NCBI GenBank assembly: GCA_964525605.1
Contig: CAZGKT010000021.1
Span: 1 to 52,065 of the forward strand
DNA length: 52,065 nucleotides
From: CAVTWJ01 sp964525605
Lineage (GTDB): Bacteria; Oederibacteriota; Muellerivitia; Muellerivitales; Muellerivitaceae
Direction of reading: 5' to 3'
The translations under genes and the position numbers were made by a program. Below are positions 19,650-28,570 of the stretch, piece after piece. The notes beneath the pieces are model-generated. The model was given only the letters and a program-made list of their open reading frames with translations, made no database searches and was not told the DNA's origin. Each line of letters starts with the position of its first letter. Positions within the stretch are counted from its first letter, which is position 1.

Positions 19650-20870
19650 TCAATCTTGTTTTATTTCGTTTTTTTTCGAAAACAAATGGCCCATTTTTTC
19701 TCTTTTCGTGTCCAAATACCTTGAATTGACCGAATTGGGGGCGATTTCGATCGGAACCCTCTCGATCACCTTCAACCCGTATCCTTCCAGACCCACAATT
19801 TTCTTTGGGTTGTTAGTCAATAAACGTATTTCCCGCAATCCCAAATCCACAAGAATCTGGGCCCCGATGCCGTAATCCCTCAAGTCGGCTGGAAAGCCCA
19901 GTTTTTCATTGGCCTCCACGGTGTCCAGTCCCTCGTCCTGCAGTTGGTAAGCCTTGAGTTTGTTCAAGAGTCCGATGCCCCGGCCTTCCTGTCGCATGTA
20001 TAACACCACGCCCCGGCCTTCCCGCTCAATCTGTCCCATGGCCGCGTGAAGTTGGGAACCGCAATCACAACGGAGCGAGTGAAATACATCCCCGGTCAGG
20101 CATTCCGAATGGACCCGCACCAGAACCGGTTGGTCCCCGGAAATATCCCCCTTCACCAAGGCCAGACTATCGTCGTCCTCCGTGGATGCTTTGTAGACCA
20201 TTACTTTCCATTGGCCCGTCTCGGTGGGAAGCATGACTTCCAGCACCCGTTTCACCAATTTTTCCTTTTCCCGGCGGTAATGGATGAGATCGGCAATGGT
20301 GATAAGATTCAATTGATGTTTTTTTGAGAATTCCTTTAGGTCGTCCATGCGGGCCATGGTGCCGTCATCCTTCATGATCTCGCAGATAACACCCATGGGC
20401 CTCAAACCTGCCAGGCGGGCCAAATCAACCACGGCTTCGGTATGCCCGGCCCTCCTCAAAACGCCCCCGGCCCGGTATTGAAGTGGGAATACATGCCCTG
20501 GTTTGGCGAGGTCACGGGGAAAAGAAGTGGGGTTGGCCATGATCTGAATGGTTTTGGCTCGGTCCTGGGCCGAGATTCCGGTGGTCACCCCGACTCGGGC
20601 GTCCACGGAGACCGTAAAGGCGGTACGGAAATGATCCTCCTGCTGGTTCACCATGAGAGGAAGTCCCAGGCGGTCCAAGTCCTCCGAAAGCATCGGAACG
20701 CAGACCAAGCCCCTTCCTTCCTTCACCATGAAATTAACCGCTTCAGGAGTCACCTTTTCGGCGGCCATGACCAAATCGCCCTCGTTTTCGCGGTGCTCAT
20801 CATCCACTACGATGACCATCCGGCCCAGCCGGATATCATCGATCGCCTTCTCTACTTGTTTAATTTCCAT
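19650..20870 (-). CDS. ribBA: Bifunctional 3,4-DHBP synthase / GTP cyclohydrolase II
   Basis: 406 residues. The N-terminal RibB half (VIVVDDEHRENEGDLVMAA, RAGHTEAVVDLARLAG) makes 3,4-dihydroxy-2-butanone 4-phosphate from ribulose 5-phosphate. The C-terminal RibA half (HSECLTGDVFHSLRCDCG with the zinc Cys, RQEGRGIGLLNKLKAY, DLGLREIRLLTNNPKK) opens GTP. Both active sites look complete. It provides both precursors of the pathway. No FMN-riboswitch-like element is seen before the operon. Confidence 0.97.
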   Translation of the reverse strand: MEIKQVEKAIDDIRLGRMVIVVDDEHRENEGDLVMAAEKVTPEAVNFMVKEGRGLVCVPMLSEDLDRLGLPLMVNQQEDHFRTAFTVSVDARVGVTTGISAQDRAKTIQIMANPTSFPRDLAKPGHVFPLQYRAGGVLRRAGHTEAVVDLARLAGLRPMGVICEIMKDDGTMARMDDLKEFSKKHQLNLITIADLIHYRREKEKLVKRVLEVMLPTETGQWKVMVYKASTEDDDSLALVKGDISGDQPVLVRVHSECLTGDVFHSLRCDCGSQLHAAMGQIEREGRGVVLYMRQEGRGIGLLNKLKAYQLQDEGLDTVEANEKLGFPADLRDYGIGAQILVDLGLREIRLLTNNPKKIVGLEGYGLKVIERVPIEIAPNSVNSRYLDTKREKMGHLFSKKNEIKQD

Positions 20871-20898
20871 TTTGTCCAGTCTCCGTTTGACCCTCTCG

Positions 20899-21330
20899 TT
20901 ACAGGTAAAGGTCCAATAGCATCCCGCGAATTTCGTCCAGCGCCATCAGCACCCTCATGGAATCCTGCTGGCCGGCCAACAACATCTGACCCAGGTGATC
21001 GAGAGCCTCGTCCACCTTCTGGGTGGTCAGGTAAATCACGAATTTTCCGTCGCGTTTGCGGCTTTGTTTTTCCTCAAGCTTGAAGGATCCTTGAATGATT
21101 TTTTGCATGAAATTTTTAACGGCTGTTTTGTAATCCTCAAATTCATGCCGGGCCTTGGAAGAATAAAGTTTCTTTCCCTTTTCTTCCACTTCCCCGATCA
21201 AGCGGGACAACTCGTCTCGCAGGACCGGATCCAGGATCTTTTTCACCCTTTCCTGGATGAGGGGAGCCAGGGATGGAAAGATGGGTTCGTTGGCGGATGA
21301 GGTGTTTTCTCCCACCGGCTCGATTTTCAT
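20899..21330 (-). CDS. DUF327 (YaaR-like) protein
   Basis: 143 residues. The C-terminal signature DEIRGMLLDLYL and the block FEDYKTAVKNFMQKII are those of DUF327/YaaR, a small helical family of unknown function known mainly from Firmicutes and some spirochaetes. The N-terminus is polar and probably flexible. The start overlaps the ribE stop (ATGA), so it is translationally coupled within the riboflavin operon, an unusual place for this family. Function is unknown, and no catalytic motif is seen. Confidence 0.75.
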   Translation of the reverse strand: MKIEPVGENTSSANEPIFPSLAPLIQERVKKILDPVLRDELSRLIGEVEEKGKKLYSSKARHEFEDYKTAVKNFMQKIIQGSFKLEEKQSRKRDGKFVIYLTTQKVDEALDHLGQMLLAGQQDSMRVLMALDEIRGMLLDLYL

Positions 21331-21938
21331 GGTTTGACCCCCGCCCCGAGGTAACTGAAAGCCAGCTTTTCAAGATGCTTGGCGAGCATGTCGGCCTCGA
21401 CATGAACCCGGTCTCCGGGTTTGATCGATTTTAAATTAGTATTTTCCAGGGTATGGGGTATCAAAGCCGCTTCCATTTCGTCCCCCCGGATGGCCGCCAC
21501 GGTCAGGCTGATGCCATCCAGGGCGATGCTTCCCTTTTCGACCACGTATTTGACAAGTCCGTTGGGGAGGCGAACCTTCAAGCGCTTTCCCTCGCCTTCG
21601 GGAATTAAGGAAAGCACTTCTGCGGTTCCATCCACGTGGCCCTGAACATAATGACCTCCCAAACCCTCCCCCAGGGTCAGAGGAAGTTCCAGATTGATGG
21701 GGTTCCCTGTTTTCAATTGCCCCAACGCCGTCCGTTGGAGGGTTTCGGGTACCGCTTCAAAGGAAACCAGGGGAGCCTTTAATTCCACCGCGGTCAGGCA
21801 ACAGCCATTGACCGCCACACTATCGCCGATCTTTATTTTTTCTGTCGTCATGGGAGCGCGCAAAGTCAGCCGGAGGATTCCTTCCCTCCGGTCAACCCCT
21901 TCGACCCTGGCCACTTCCTGGATTAATCCCGTGAACAA
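21327..21938 (-). CDS. ribE: Riboflavin synthase, alpha subunit
   Basis: 203 residues made of two lumazine-binding repeats. It dismutates two lumazines into riboflavin and a pyrimidine. Repeat 1 starts MFTGLIQEVARVEG with VNGCCLTAV. Repeat 2 contains GHVDGTAEVLSL and IALDGISLTVA. The length is normal. It begins 1 bp after the ribD stop and overlaps the DUF327 gene. Confidence 0.97.
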   Translation of the reverse strand: MFTGLIQEVARVEGVDRREGILRLTLRAPMTTEKIKIGDSVAVNGCCLTAVELKAPLVSFEAVPETLQRTALGQLKTGNPINLELPLTLGEGLGGHYVQGHVDGTAEVLSLIPEGEGKRLKVRLPNGLVKYVVEKGSIALDGISLTVAAIRGDEMEAALIPHTLENTNLKSIKPGDRVHVEADMLAKHLEKLAFSYLGAGVKP

Positions 21939-21939
21939 T

Positions 21940-23037
21940 TTATTTCTCCCAACGTCCTGTTAATAGCCAATCTTCCCCCAGCCTTTCAACTTTTACATCC
22001 TTCAATCGGGGTGTGTTTTGGGGATTGGGAACCGCCCAACCCCGAGCCCAGGCGGGCCCTTCCCCAAAAACCTTGGGCGCGATAAACAAAGCGGCTTCGT
22101 CAGCAAGACGTTCCTTCAAAAACGATCCATGGACACGTCCCCCGCCCTCCACCAGGAGGGTCCGAACCCCCATCTGATAGAGTCGATTCAGTATGGCCCG
22201 TAACGATAACATCTTTTGAGTGTCGGGAACCCGGAAAACGCCCGTTCCCTGTTTTTCCAGGGTCTTTTGCCGGGAAACGGACGCTCTGTGGGAAGTAAAA
22301 ACCAGGGTTCGAGGGCCCTTTTTCAAAATCCGGGCTTTGGGGGGAAGCCTTAAATCGGAGTCCAAAACGATTCGGAGCGGCCAGCCATCCTTTCGGTGAA
22401 AGCCCCTTTTGCGGACCGTCAAGGATGGATCATCCTTGAGGACCGTTTCGACCCCCACCAGTATGGCATCCGACTGAGAACGAAGTTCATGCGCTTTCCG
22501 GCGAGCCTTGTCACCGGTAACCCAACGAGAGGCTCCAGTGCGGGTGGCAATACGTCCGTCCAGGGATATGGCGGCTTTCAAAATCACTTTGGGACGTTTC
22601 CGCGCGACGCTGAACAAGAAATTCTCGTTCAAGGCTCGGGCTTCATTCTCCAAAAGCCCCACTTCCACGGAAACACCGGCCCTGCGTAATCGAGCGAATC
22701 CCTTGCCCTTCACCAGAGGGAAAGGGTCCTGCAGAGAAGCCACTACCCGTTTGATGCCATATTGAATGAGAGCTTCCACGCAGGGGGGGGTTTTTCCCCG
22801 ATGAGCGCAGGGTTCCAGGTTCACATAGAGGGTCGCACCCCGGGCTCTGGACCCAGCCTGTCGGAGGGCATGGATCTCGGCATGGGGACCGCCAAATTTT
22901 AAATGGGCCCCTTCCCCGACTTTCCTCCCGTTTTTGACGAGAACCGCGCCTACCCGGGGGTTTGGAGAAACCAGCCCTCCCCCCAATTGAGCCAATTCAA
23001 GGGCCCGTTTCATCCAGCGGAAGTCTTTTTTATTCAA
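21940..23037 (-). CDS. ribD: Bifunctional pyrimidine deaminase / reductase RibD
   Basis: 365 residues. The deaminase domain has zinc motifs HAEIHALRQAG and PCAHRGKTPPCVEA. The reductase domain includes SLDGRIATRTGASRWVTGD and LLVEGGGRVHGSFLKE. It carries out steps two and three of riboflavin synthesis and heads the operon. The start appears to be a TTG at 23037 (MNKKDFRWMKRALELA); the ATG at codon 9 is possible. The upstream region to 23200 shows no recognisable FMN riboswitch. Confidence 0.96.
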   Translation of the reverse strand: MNKKDFRWMKRALELAQLGGGLVSPNPRVGAVLVKNGRKVGEGAHLKFGGPHAEIHALRQAGSRARGATLYVNLEPCAHRGKTPPCVEALIQYGIKRVVASLQDPFPLVKGKGFARLRRAGVSVEVGLLENEARALNENFLFSVARKRPKVILKAAISLDGRIATRTGASRWVTGDKARRKAHELRSQSDAILVGVETVLKDDPSLTVRKRGFHRKDGWPLRIVLDSDLRLPPKARILKKGPRTLVFTSHRASVSRQKTLEKQGTGVFRVPDTQKMLSLRAILNRLYQMGVRTLLVEGGGRVHGSFLKERLADEAALFIAPKVFGEGPAWARGWAVPNPQNTPRLKDVKVERLGEDWLLTGRWEK

Positions 23038-23300
23038 TGGAATGGCGCTCTCAGTTCAAAAATGTAGATTTAGTATGGTCGAAGGTCCGCCGTCATTCAA
23101 CCCGTTCCCTATCGTTCCGTATGGAAAGTCAAACTCTGGAAGTCTCCAAAAGCCTTCCCTAATTAACAAGCCAAGGTTAAAATCGGCCCTCGTTCAAGGC
23201 TTTGGGCAGACGGGTCCTTAGAAATCTTTCGCCCCGCCTGAAGTCAGGGGGGCCGATTGAATTTGTCGGAACCATTTCATTTGTTAGAAAGGGGTTTTTT

Positions 23301-23924
23301 ATGTCCACACTGGTGCTCGTGCGTCACGGCCAATCCCAATGGAACCTTGAGAATCGGTTCACCGGCTGGGTTGATGTGCCCCTCTCCGAATTGGGCGAAA
23401 AGGAAGCCCGGGAGGCTGGCGAAAAACTGAAGGGTTACAAGTTCGACGTAGCCTTTACCTCGGCCCTCCAACGCGCCCAGAGGACCTTAGCGATCATTTT
23501 CCAGGTAGCCGGCATGAAAAACATTCCCGTCTATATGGATCAAGCCCTGAACGAACGCCACTACGGGGGCCTGCAGGGTTTGAACAAGGCCGAAACGGCC
23601 CAGAAGTACGGGGAAGAACAGGTCAAAATTTGGCGGCGCAGTTATGACGTTCCCCCGCCCAAGGACTCCACCGGATATTCCGAATCCCTGAAAGACACTG
23701 CCGCGCGCACCCTGCCTTATTACGAAGCCCATATCGTTCCCTGCCTGAAACAGGGCAAGAACGTACTGGTGGCGGCCCACGGCAATTCCCTGCGTTCCAT
23801 CGTGATGTACCTGGACAACCTGACCAAGGAACAGGTGATCGCCTTGAACCTGGACACGGGCATTCCCCGTGTTTATGAGATGGATTCAAGTCTGAAGATT
23901 ATTTCTTCGAAGGATCTTCGTTAA
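23301..23924 (+). CDS. gpmA: 2,3-bisphosphoglycerate-dependent phosphoglycerate mutase
   Basis: 207 residues, a little shorter than the usual 230-250. It interconverts 3- and 2-phosphoglycerate in glycolysis. Key motifs: LVLVRHGQSQWN with the phosphorylated His near residue 9, ERHYGGLQGLNKAE and AAHGNSLRS with the second His. The ATG at 23301 follows AAAGGGG; longer readings start before this site. It is the first plus-strand gene, divergent from ribD, with about 260 bp between. Confidence 0.95.
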   Translation: MSTLVLVRHGQSQWNLENRFTGWVDVPLSELGEKEAREAGEKLKGYKFDVAFTSALQRAQRTLAIIFQVAGMKNIPVYMDQALNERHYGGLQGLNKAETAQKYGEEQVKIWRRSYDVPPPKDSTGYSESLKDTAARTLPYYEAHIVPCLKQGKNVLVAAHGNSLRSIVMYLDNLTKEQVIALNLDTGIPRVYEMDSSLKIISSKDLR

Positions 23925-23930
23925 CCCATC

Positions 23931-24713
23931 TTGTCCCACTTGGAAATAGATTCACATCCGAAGCCCCGTCTTCCCCTCGGAAGGTGGGGCTTTCTTTTGG
24001 CGGCCCTCTTCGTCTTGGGATGCGCCTCCCTAAAAAATCCTTTTCACGCCCTATTGCCGACCGGCGGAGGTTACTCCCTCACCCCCCGTCAATTAACGGG
24101 ATTGGAACCCCCTCCCCGTCTCGAGGTGGATCCGATCTCGGGCCGGGCCGCCTTGCCTGAGGTGGTGGAAGCGTTCAAGAACCTCAGAAAGGAAGCCGGC
24201 AAGGCCGGATGGAACCTGGTATTGGTTTCGGGATACCGTTCTTTTCTCAGCCAGAAAAAGTTATGGAACTCCTTATACGACGATCAGGGAAAAGAAACGG
24301 AGGAGGAAAAGGTTCGGGCCCAGTTGAGATACACATCCCTTCCGGGCCTTTCCCGGCACCATTGGGGGAGTGAACTGGATATTTCAGAAAAAAGTCTCCG
24401 GGGCCAGTTGACGGCGAATTCGGAAGAACTGACTCCCCGGGTTTTGGCTTATTACCGTTGGATGGAAAAAAACGCTCCCCGGTTCGGCTTTTGCCGGGTT
24501 TACCTGGGAGAATCCGGAATCATCTCCGACGAACACTGGCATTGGAGTTATTATCCCCTGGCCGTGAAGCTGCAAAAACAGTTTCAAACCCTGGGGGATC
24601 TGAGCGCCATCCTCCCACTGGATGGAATCAAGGGCGAGACATACTTGAGAAGCCATTTGGCCCAAATCCGGCTCTGGCAGGCCCAATCGGTCGATCCCCA
24701 CTACGCGCCCTAA
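23931..24713 (+). CDS. VanY-like D-Ala-D-Ala carboxypeptidase lipoprotein
   Basis: 260 residues of the peptidase M15B family. The N-terminus has a lipobox LFVLGC with lipidated Cys about residue 31. Zinc and catalytic motifs: SGYRSFLSQKKLW, SRHHWGSELDIS (His and Asp ligands) and DEHWHW (Glu and His). It should trim D-Ala from peptidoglycan stems in the periplasm. The start is probably the TTG at 23931, close behind gpmA, though no ideal ribosome site is seen. The C-terminal 60 residues past the active site are less conserved. It ends 16 bp from the convergent nadK gene. Confidence 0.88.
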   Translation: MSHLEIDSHPKPRLPLGRWGFLLAALFVLGCASLKNPFHALLPTGGGYSLTPRQLTGLEPPPRLEVDPISGRAALPEVVEAFKNLRKEAGKAGWNLVLVSGYRSFLSQKKLWNSLYDDQGKETEEEKVRAQLRYTSLPGLSRHHWGSELDISEKSLRGQLTANSEELTPRVLAYYRWMEKNAPRFGFCRVYLGESGIISDEHWHWSYYPLAVKLQKQFQTLGDLSAILPLDGIKGETYLRSHLAQIRLWQAQSVDPHYAP

Positions 24714-24729
24714 ATAAAAATCGCTTCGT

Positions 24730-25638
24730 TCAATCGACTCGTTTGCGGGGTATACGGCCCTTTTTCGCTTTGAAACCCAGGACAAGCAGCGGATGGGGTG
24801 ACAACTTGGCTTTTAAATGGTCTCCCAGCACGAATGGAATGATGTTGTTGGCGCCATCGAGAAAAATCTGGCCATCCCGCATATAAGAAACCATCTCCAA
24901 CTTATCCTTTGGTCCCAGAATGCCCTTAATCAGGTGACGGCGGCCAAATTTAGGCAAATAGGCTTCCCGAACCACATATTGGAAACTCTTCCTTGTTGCG
25001 GGAAGAATCTTGCCCCCGGCGGATAGATTGGCGGCGGTGGATCCTGCGGGAGTGCTGATCCAGATGCCGCTGGACATCTGTTCCTCAACCCTATTTCCTA
25101 CCCTTAAAGTGTAACGGGAAGTTCCAGCGGGGCTCTGGGTAGTCACCAGGAGGTCGTTCAGGACTGGCCAGGGATGATTCCGGCCGTTCAAAGAGAATTC
25201 CAGGCGGGGCACGGAAACCGGTTTCAAACTCCCGGTCAGGAAACTTTCCAGCACCCGGGGAAAGCTTTCCAAGTCGCAGCCGCTAAATCGAGCCACGCTT
25301 CGCAAGGGATCGGAATTGACCCCCAGAATTGGGATGTTTTTGATTCCGTGGGAAGCATCCAGAATGGTTCCATCTCCCCCCACAGTTACCACCAGGTTGT
25401 AATGCCCGTCCACGAAACCCAACCGGCCCATTCCTCGCCGCAAAATAAAATCCGCCTTGAGTCTCATTCTTTTTAAATGGGCACGAACACCCACGATGGT
25501 GTCATGGTGCCTTTGATGGCTCCCTTTCAACACTTCCCAGTGATTTCCCAACTTGACGCGGGGAGGCAAGGGCCGAACTTTTTCAATTCGCGTGAGCGAG
25601 CTTTCTTTATAAACGACGAGTATTTTAGAGGTCATCAT
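24730..25638 (-). CDS. nadK: NAD kinase
   Basis: 302 residues. It phosphorylates NAD to NADP. The diagnostic GGDGT lies at residues 87-91 (VVTVGGDGTILDASHG), with NSDPLRSVARF and SSGIWISTPAGSTAANLSAGGKILP further on. The N-terminus is longer and more divergent than in the PpnK subgroup, closer to eukaryotic NADK2-like forms; this is a motif-style impression only. An ATG pair starts the gene. It is convergent with the VanY-like gene. Confidence 0.88.
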   Translation of the reverse strand: MMTSKILVVYKESSLTRIEKVRPLPPRVKLGNHWEVLKGSHQRHHDTIVGVRAHLKRMRLKADFILRRGMGRLGFVDGHYNLVVTVGGDGTILDASHGIKNIPILGVNSDPLRSVARFSGCDLESFPRVLESFLTGSLKPVSVPRLEFSLNGRNHPWPVLNDLLVTTQSPAGTSRYTLRVGNRVEEQMSSGIWISTPAGSTAANLSAGGKILPATRKSFQYVVREAYLPKFGRRHLIKGILGPKDKLEMVSYMRDGQIFLDGANNIIPFVLGDHLKAKLSPHPLLVLGFKAKKGRIPRKRVD

Positions 25639-25714
25639 TTCCCAATCCCCTTCGAGATTAAATAATGAGCAATTATAAACAAGGAGTTTGATTTAGGAGG
25701 AGAAAGATAGATTT

Positions 25715-26296
25715 TCAGTGGAACGATTGCAGACCGACTCGAATCATCATCACCGCGTAAGCGGCCAAAAGCAGGGCAGCTAGTTTGGATATAACCCTCG
25801 AACCGGTCTGCCCCAGCCAGCGCAAAAGCGCCACTGACTGTCGGAACACAAGCCAGCTGAACAAAAGATTGGCTAAAAGCGCAAAACCGACCTGCCACCA
25901 TTCGAACCGATCCCTTAAAAGGATAAGGGTGGCGAAAACCGCGGGCCCTACCAGCAAAGGAATTCCAATGGGGACAACACCGGCTCCTTCTCCCCCCCGA
26001 GGATGAAACATCTTTTTATCGAAAACCACATCCCGAAGTGCCACGACCAGCACCAAAATCCCACCCGCCACCTGAAAATCGCCGGTTTTCAAACCCAGCG
26101 CGCCCAAAACCAAGGGGCCTAAAGGGATAAAAAGAAGGCCAACAGCCGCGGCGGTTAATACCGAAAGGTCCACCAGCTTTCGGCGGGCCTTTTCTTTCAT
26201 GCCGGAGGTCATTTGTAGGAAGGCGGGCAAAACCCCCAAGGGATCCACCGCCACGAAGAGAGGAAGAAATAAGCCGAGAAGATCAGCCCAGGACAT
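25715..26296 (-). CDS. MarC-family membrane protein
   Basis: 193 residues with about six hydrophobic helices. The MarC signature is clear: LFLPLFVAVDPLGVLPAFL near the start, and GIPLLVGPAVFATLILL in the second half. Family members were once thought to be multiple-antibiotic-resistance genes, but their function is unsettled. It ends just before nadK in the same orientation and starts 12 bp after the lipoprotein gene at 26309-27340, so these may be cotranscribed. Confidence 0.88.
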   Translation of the reverse strand: MSWADLLGLFLPLFVAVDPLGVLPAFLQMTSGMKEKARRKLVDLSVLTAAAVGLLFIPLGPLVLGALGLKTGDFQVAGGILVLVVALRDVVFDKKMFHPRGGEGAGVVPIGIPLLVGPAVFATLILLRDRFEWWQVGFALLANLLFSWLVFRQSVALLRWLGQTGSRVISKLAALLLAAYAVMMIRVGLQSFH

Positions 26297-26308
26297 ATTC
26301 AGGCTGAA

Positions 26309-27340
26309 TTAACCGCCGCCACCACCGCCCGGAGGAGCTCCTCCGGTTCCGCCGCCGGTCCCGGTGCCCGTTGTGGTCCAATAGCAATTTTGAAGCAGGT
26401 CCGCAGCGGTTTGATAGTAGGAATAGTAGGGGTTGGTGCTCAAGCGGAAACAAAAACTGGGGCCGACTCCATTATTGTAATTTCCAGGGTTCGTGATCTG
26501 CAACCAGGCATAGCCGCCCGGAAGCATAGTCGTCTTGATGCAATAGATATCGCCCGTGGCCAAGTCCAAGTTGGGGCCTGTGGCAGCCTTGGCTATTTTC
26601 CTTGCACCTCCTCCCCCATAAGTTGGAATAGGGGTGGGTTTATTGGCCGACGGATTTAAGACCTGGGATTTGGAATCGCCGGAGTAGTTTGAAAAAAGAT
26701 TGTCGGAGGGAACATAGTCGTAATCGACCAGATTGCCATTTCCAAGGTAGGCAATGGTGAAATTGTTATTCGGATCCCACAGCCAGTAATTCGTGTCCCC
26801 GATAACAATTTCCGTATCGGCCTGAACGGGGTAATATTCAGGGTAAAAATCAACATGGTCGTTCAAGTCATAGCACTCCTCAAACACACCGTTGTCCATG
26901 GTATAGCAAAGGCGTGTGATCGATCCCAGGAGAAGCGTGACGGACATGTTCGAGGTGGGGTTGGAAAGATCAATGGCAACCGCCCCCACCGCCAGGGGCT
27001 GATTGGTCGTGGCGTCGTTCAATTGAACCGAGAGGATCTTCACACCACCGACAGGAACGTTGAGGGTGAAATTAACGTTTCCAGCGCCGGCAGCGGATGA
27101 AAAGGGCCCTTGTTGACCATGAATTCCCGTATCGGTGTTGCCGCGGACGTTCCATAAAAGAATATTGGAGGTAGTCCCCAGTAAGCTGGCCTGGACATCC
27201 TTGGAAGGAGCCACTGAAACACCAAGGTTGACATTTTGAGACGGGGCCAGAGGACGGGGTCCGTTGCAGCCCAAACCCGCCAAAAGGAACGCCGAAAATA
27301 GACCGGCGACCAGCAGGGGCTTTTTTGTTGAAATTTTCAT
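26309..27340 (-). CDS. Surface lipoprotein sharing its domain with the LRR lipoprotein
   Basis: 343 residues. The lipobox LLAGLGC lipidates Cys about 25. Residues about 35-315 align with the N-terminal domain of the protein at 29949-34718: shared blocks include QASLLGTTSNILLW versus QASFLGSTSDILLY, QPLAVGA versus QPLALGA, GDIYCIKT versus GDVYCVQL, and GPSFCFRL versus GPSFRFRV. The C-terminus is a glycine-rich tail. AAAGGAG precedes the ATG. It starts 51 bp after the beta-barrel gene and likely shares its transcript. I cannot assign the domain to a known family. Confidence 0.8.
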   Translation of the reverse strand: MKISTKKPLLVAGLFSAFLLAGLGCNGPRPLAPSQNVNLGVSVAPSKDVQASLLGTTSNILLWNVRGNTDTGIHGQQGPFSSAAGAGNVNFTLNVPVGGVKILSVQLNDATTNQPLAVGAVAIDLSNPTSNMSVTLLLGSITRLCYTMDNGVFEECYDLNDHVDFYPEYYPVQADTEIVIGDTNYWLWDPNNNFTIAYLGNGNLVDYDYVPSDNLFSNYSGDSKSQVLNPSANKPTPIPTYGGGGARKIAKAATGPNLDLATGDIYCIKTTMLPGGYAWLQITNPGNYNNGVGPSFCFRLSTNPYYSYYQTAADLLQNCYWTTTGTGTGGGTGGAPPGGGGGG

Positions 27341-27391
27341 TGAACCGACTCCTTTGGCAAAATCCCGGTCCCCGGGAGATTCTTAAACAAA

Positions 27392-28570
27392 TCAGAGCTC
27401 GATTTGGTAATTCGTACCTAAAGTCCAGTAGTTGTAAGTTGCATTCACCAGCGAACTACCTGTGGAATCGATATTGGCGTTATTTTGGATTATATAGTCA
27501 TAGGCCCCAAAGAAATTGAGGCTCGACTTGTCGTCCAGAGCCAATTTCCATGATGGCCCAATACCTAAGACCCACCCCCCCCCAAAATACAGGGGGTCAA
27601 CCCCCGAACTCGAAAAGGTATCCGGATAGCCATTGGCAAAAACATACTTGGCCTGGGCGGTTAATTTGACATCTCCTAAAGAGTAGGAAGGAACCAAATA
27701 CAGTCGCGGGGCATAAGAATTGAAAGGTTCGCCAGCCAAGGTATTGTTGGAGTTCAATCGCTGCGAGGGAAAGAAATACTGGGCCCCCGCATCCACCGAC
27801 AACCCCTGTGGATTTACCCATCCGTATGAAGCATTCAAGATGGTTCCCATCTGAAAATCATCAATTCCATCAATCTGGGTCGTTAAAGAGTAATAACACG
27901 ACAGCCGGGCCACTTCCTTATATCCGCCTTTACCGGGCTGAACGTAGTTAAGCGCCAAGAAAAGCGTGTCTCCGAGTTGAAGTTCGCTCGCCGAATCCCC
28001 TTCCATCGTATCGAAGGGCCCCGAATGGAGGTAGCCGATGCCCGCGCCAAAGGAATCTTTCCCAGCCGGAAGGCTGATCCCGTAAAGAGCGTTGACCCCG
28101 AAACCACGGCCCCGATACCGATAATCCAGAAACTCGGTTGGTATGATGGCGACGATTTGCTTAGCTTCCCATGTTGTATCGCCCGTGGGTAAATTCAGGC
28201 TGATATTAAGAAGCGAGGAAAGTCCAAAACTTTTGAACTGAATTTCACCACCGACCACCGTATCCGTGAGGTTGGTCAAATCCAGGGTTGTGTTTGCCCC
28301 AGACTGATCAGGAGGATAAGTATAAGACCCGCTCGCAAACATTCCCTGCCCATAGACCTGGAACCCCTTGTCGAGATTCAAGCTCAGGGCCACTGGCACC
28401 CATATTTCCGAACCCTCGTTGGTGGGCAAGGCGGTTTGGGGCGTGAGATAATTGCTATTCCAACCGTCGTAAATGAAACCCAGCGTCAATTGACCAGCAT
28501 TCGCCGGAAGAACCAAACAGATCAACGACAAAGACAATAAAATATTTCTTAAGATAGTTTTATTATTCAT
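27392..28570 (-). CDS. Outer-membrane beta-barrel protein
   Basis: 392 residues with signal peptide (LSLSLICLVLPANA then GQ). The mature part is built of alternating strands rich in Tyr, Trp and Gly (QLTLGFIYDGWNSNYL, FQVYGQGMFASGSYTY, YNYWTLGTNYQIEL), typical of a porin-like or transporter-like barrel, and it ends in a short hydrophobic strand. The start ATG overlaps the stop of the FecR-domain gene by 4 nt (28567-28570), so the two are coupled. Family unknown; weak resemblance to phenol-degradation/MetA-pathway type barrels would need a search. Confidence 0.8.
   Translation of the reverse strand: MNNKTILRNILLSLSLICLVLPANAGQLTLGFIYDGWNSNYLTPQTALPTNEGSEIWVPVALSLNLDKGFQVYGQGMFASGSYTYPPDQSGANTTLDLTNLTDTVVGGEIQFKSFGLSSLLNISLNLPTGDTTWEAKQIVAIIPTEFLDYRYRGRGFGVNALYGISLPAGKDSFGAGIGYLHSGPFDTMEGDSASELQLGDTLFLALNYVQPGKGGYKEVARLSCYYSLTTQIDGIDDFQMGTILNASYGWVNPQGLSVDAGAQYFFPSQRLNSNNTLAGEPFNSYAPRLYLVPSYSLGDVKLTAQAKYVFANGYPDTFSSSGVDPLYFGGGWVLGIGPSWKLALDDKSSLNFFGAYDYIIQNNANIDSTGSSLVNATYNYWTLGTNYQIEL

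Noticed and set aside
23038..23300. An FMN riboswitch before ribD or regulatory RNA before gpmA
   Set aside because: I could not find the conserved RFN-element blocks; the region shows only ordinary sequence.
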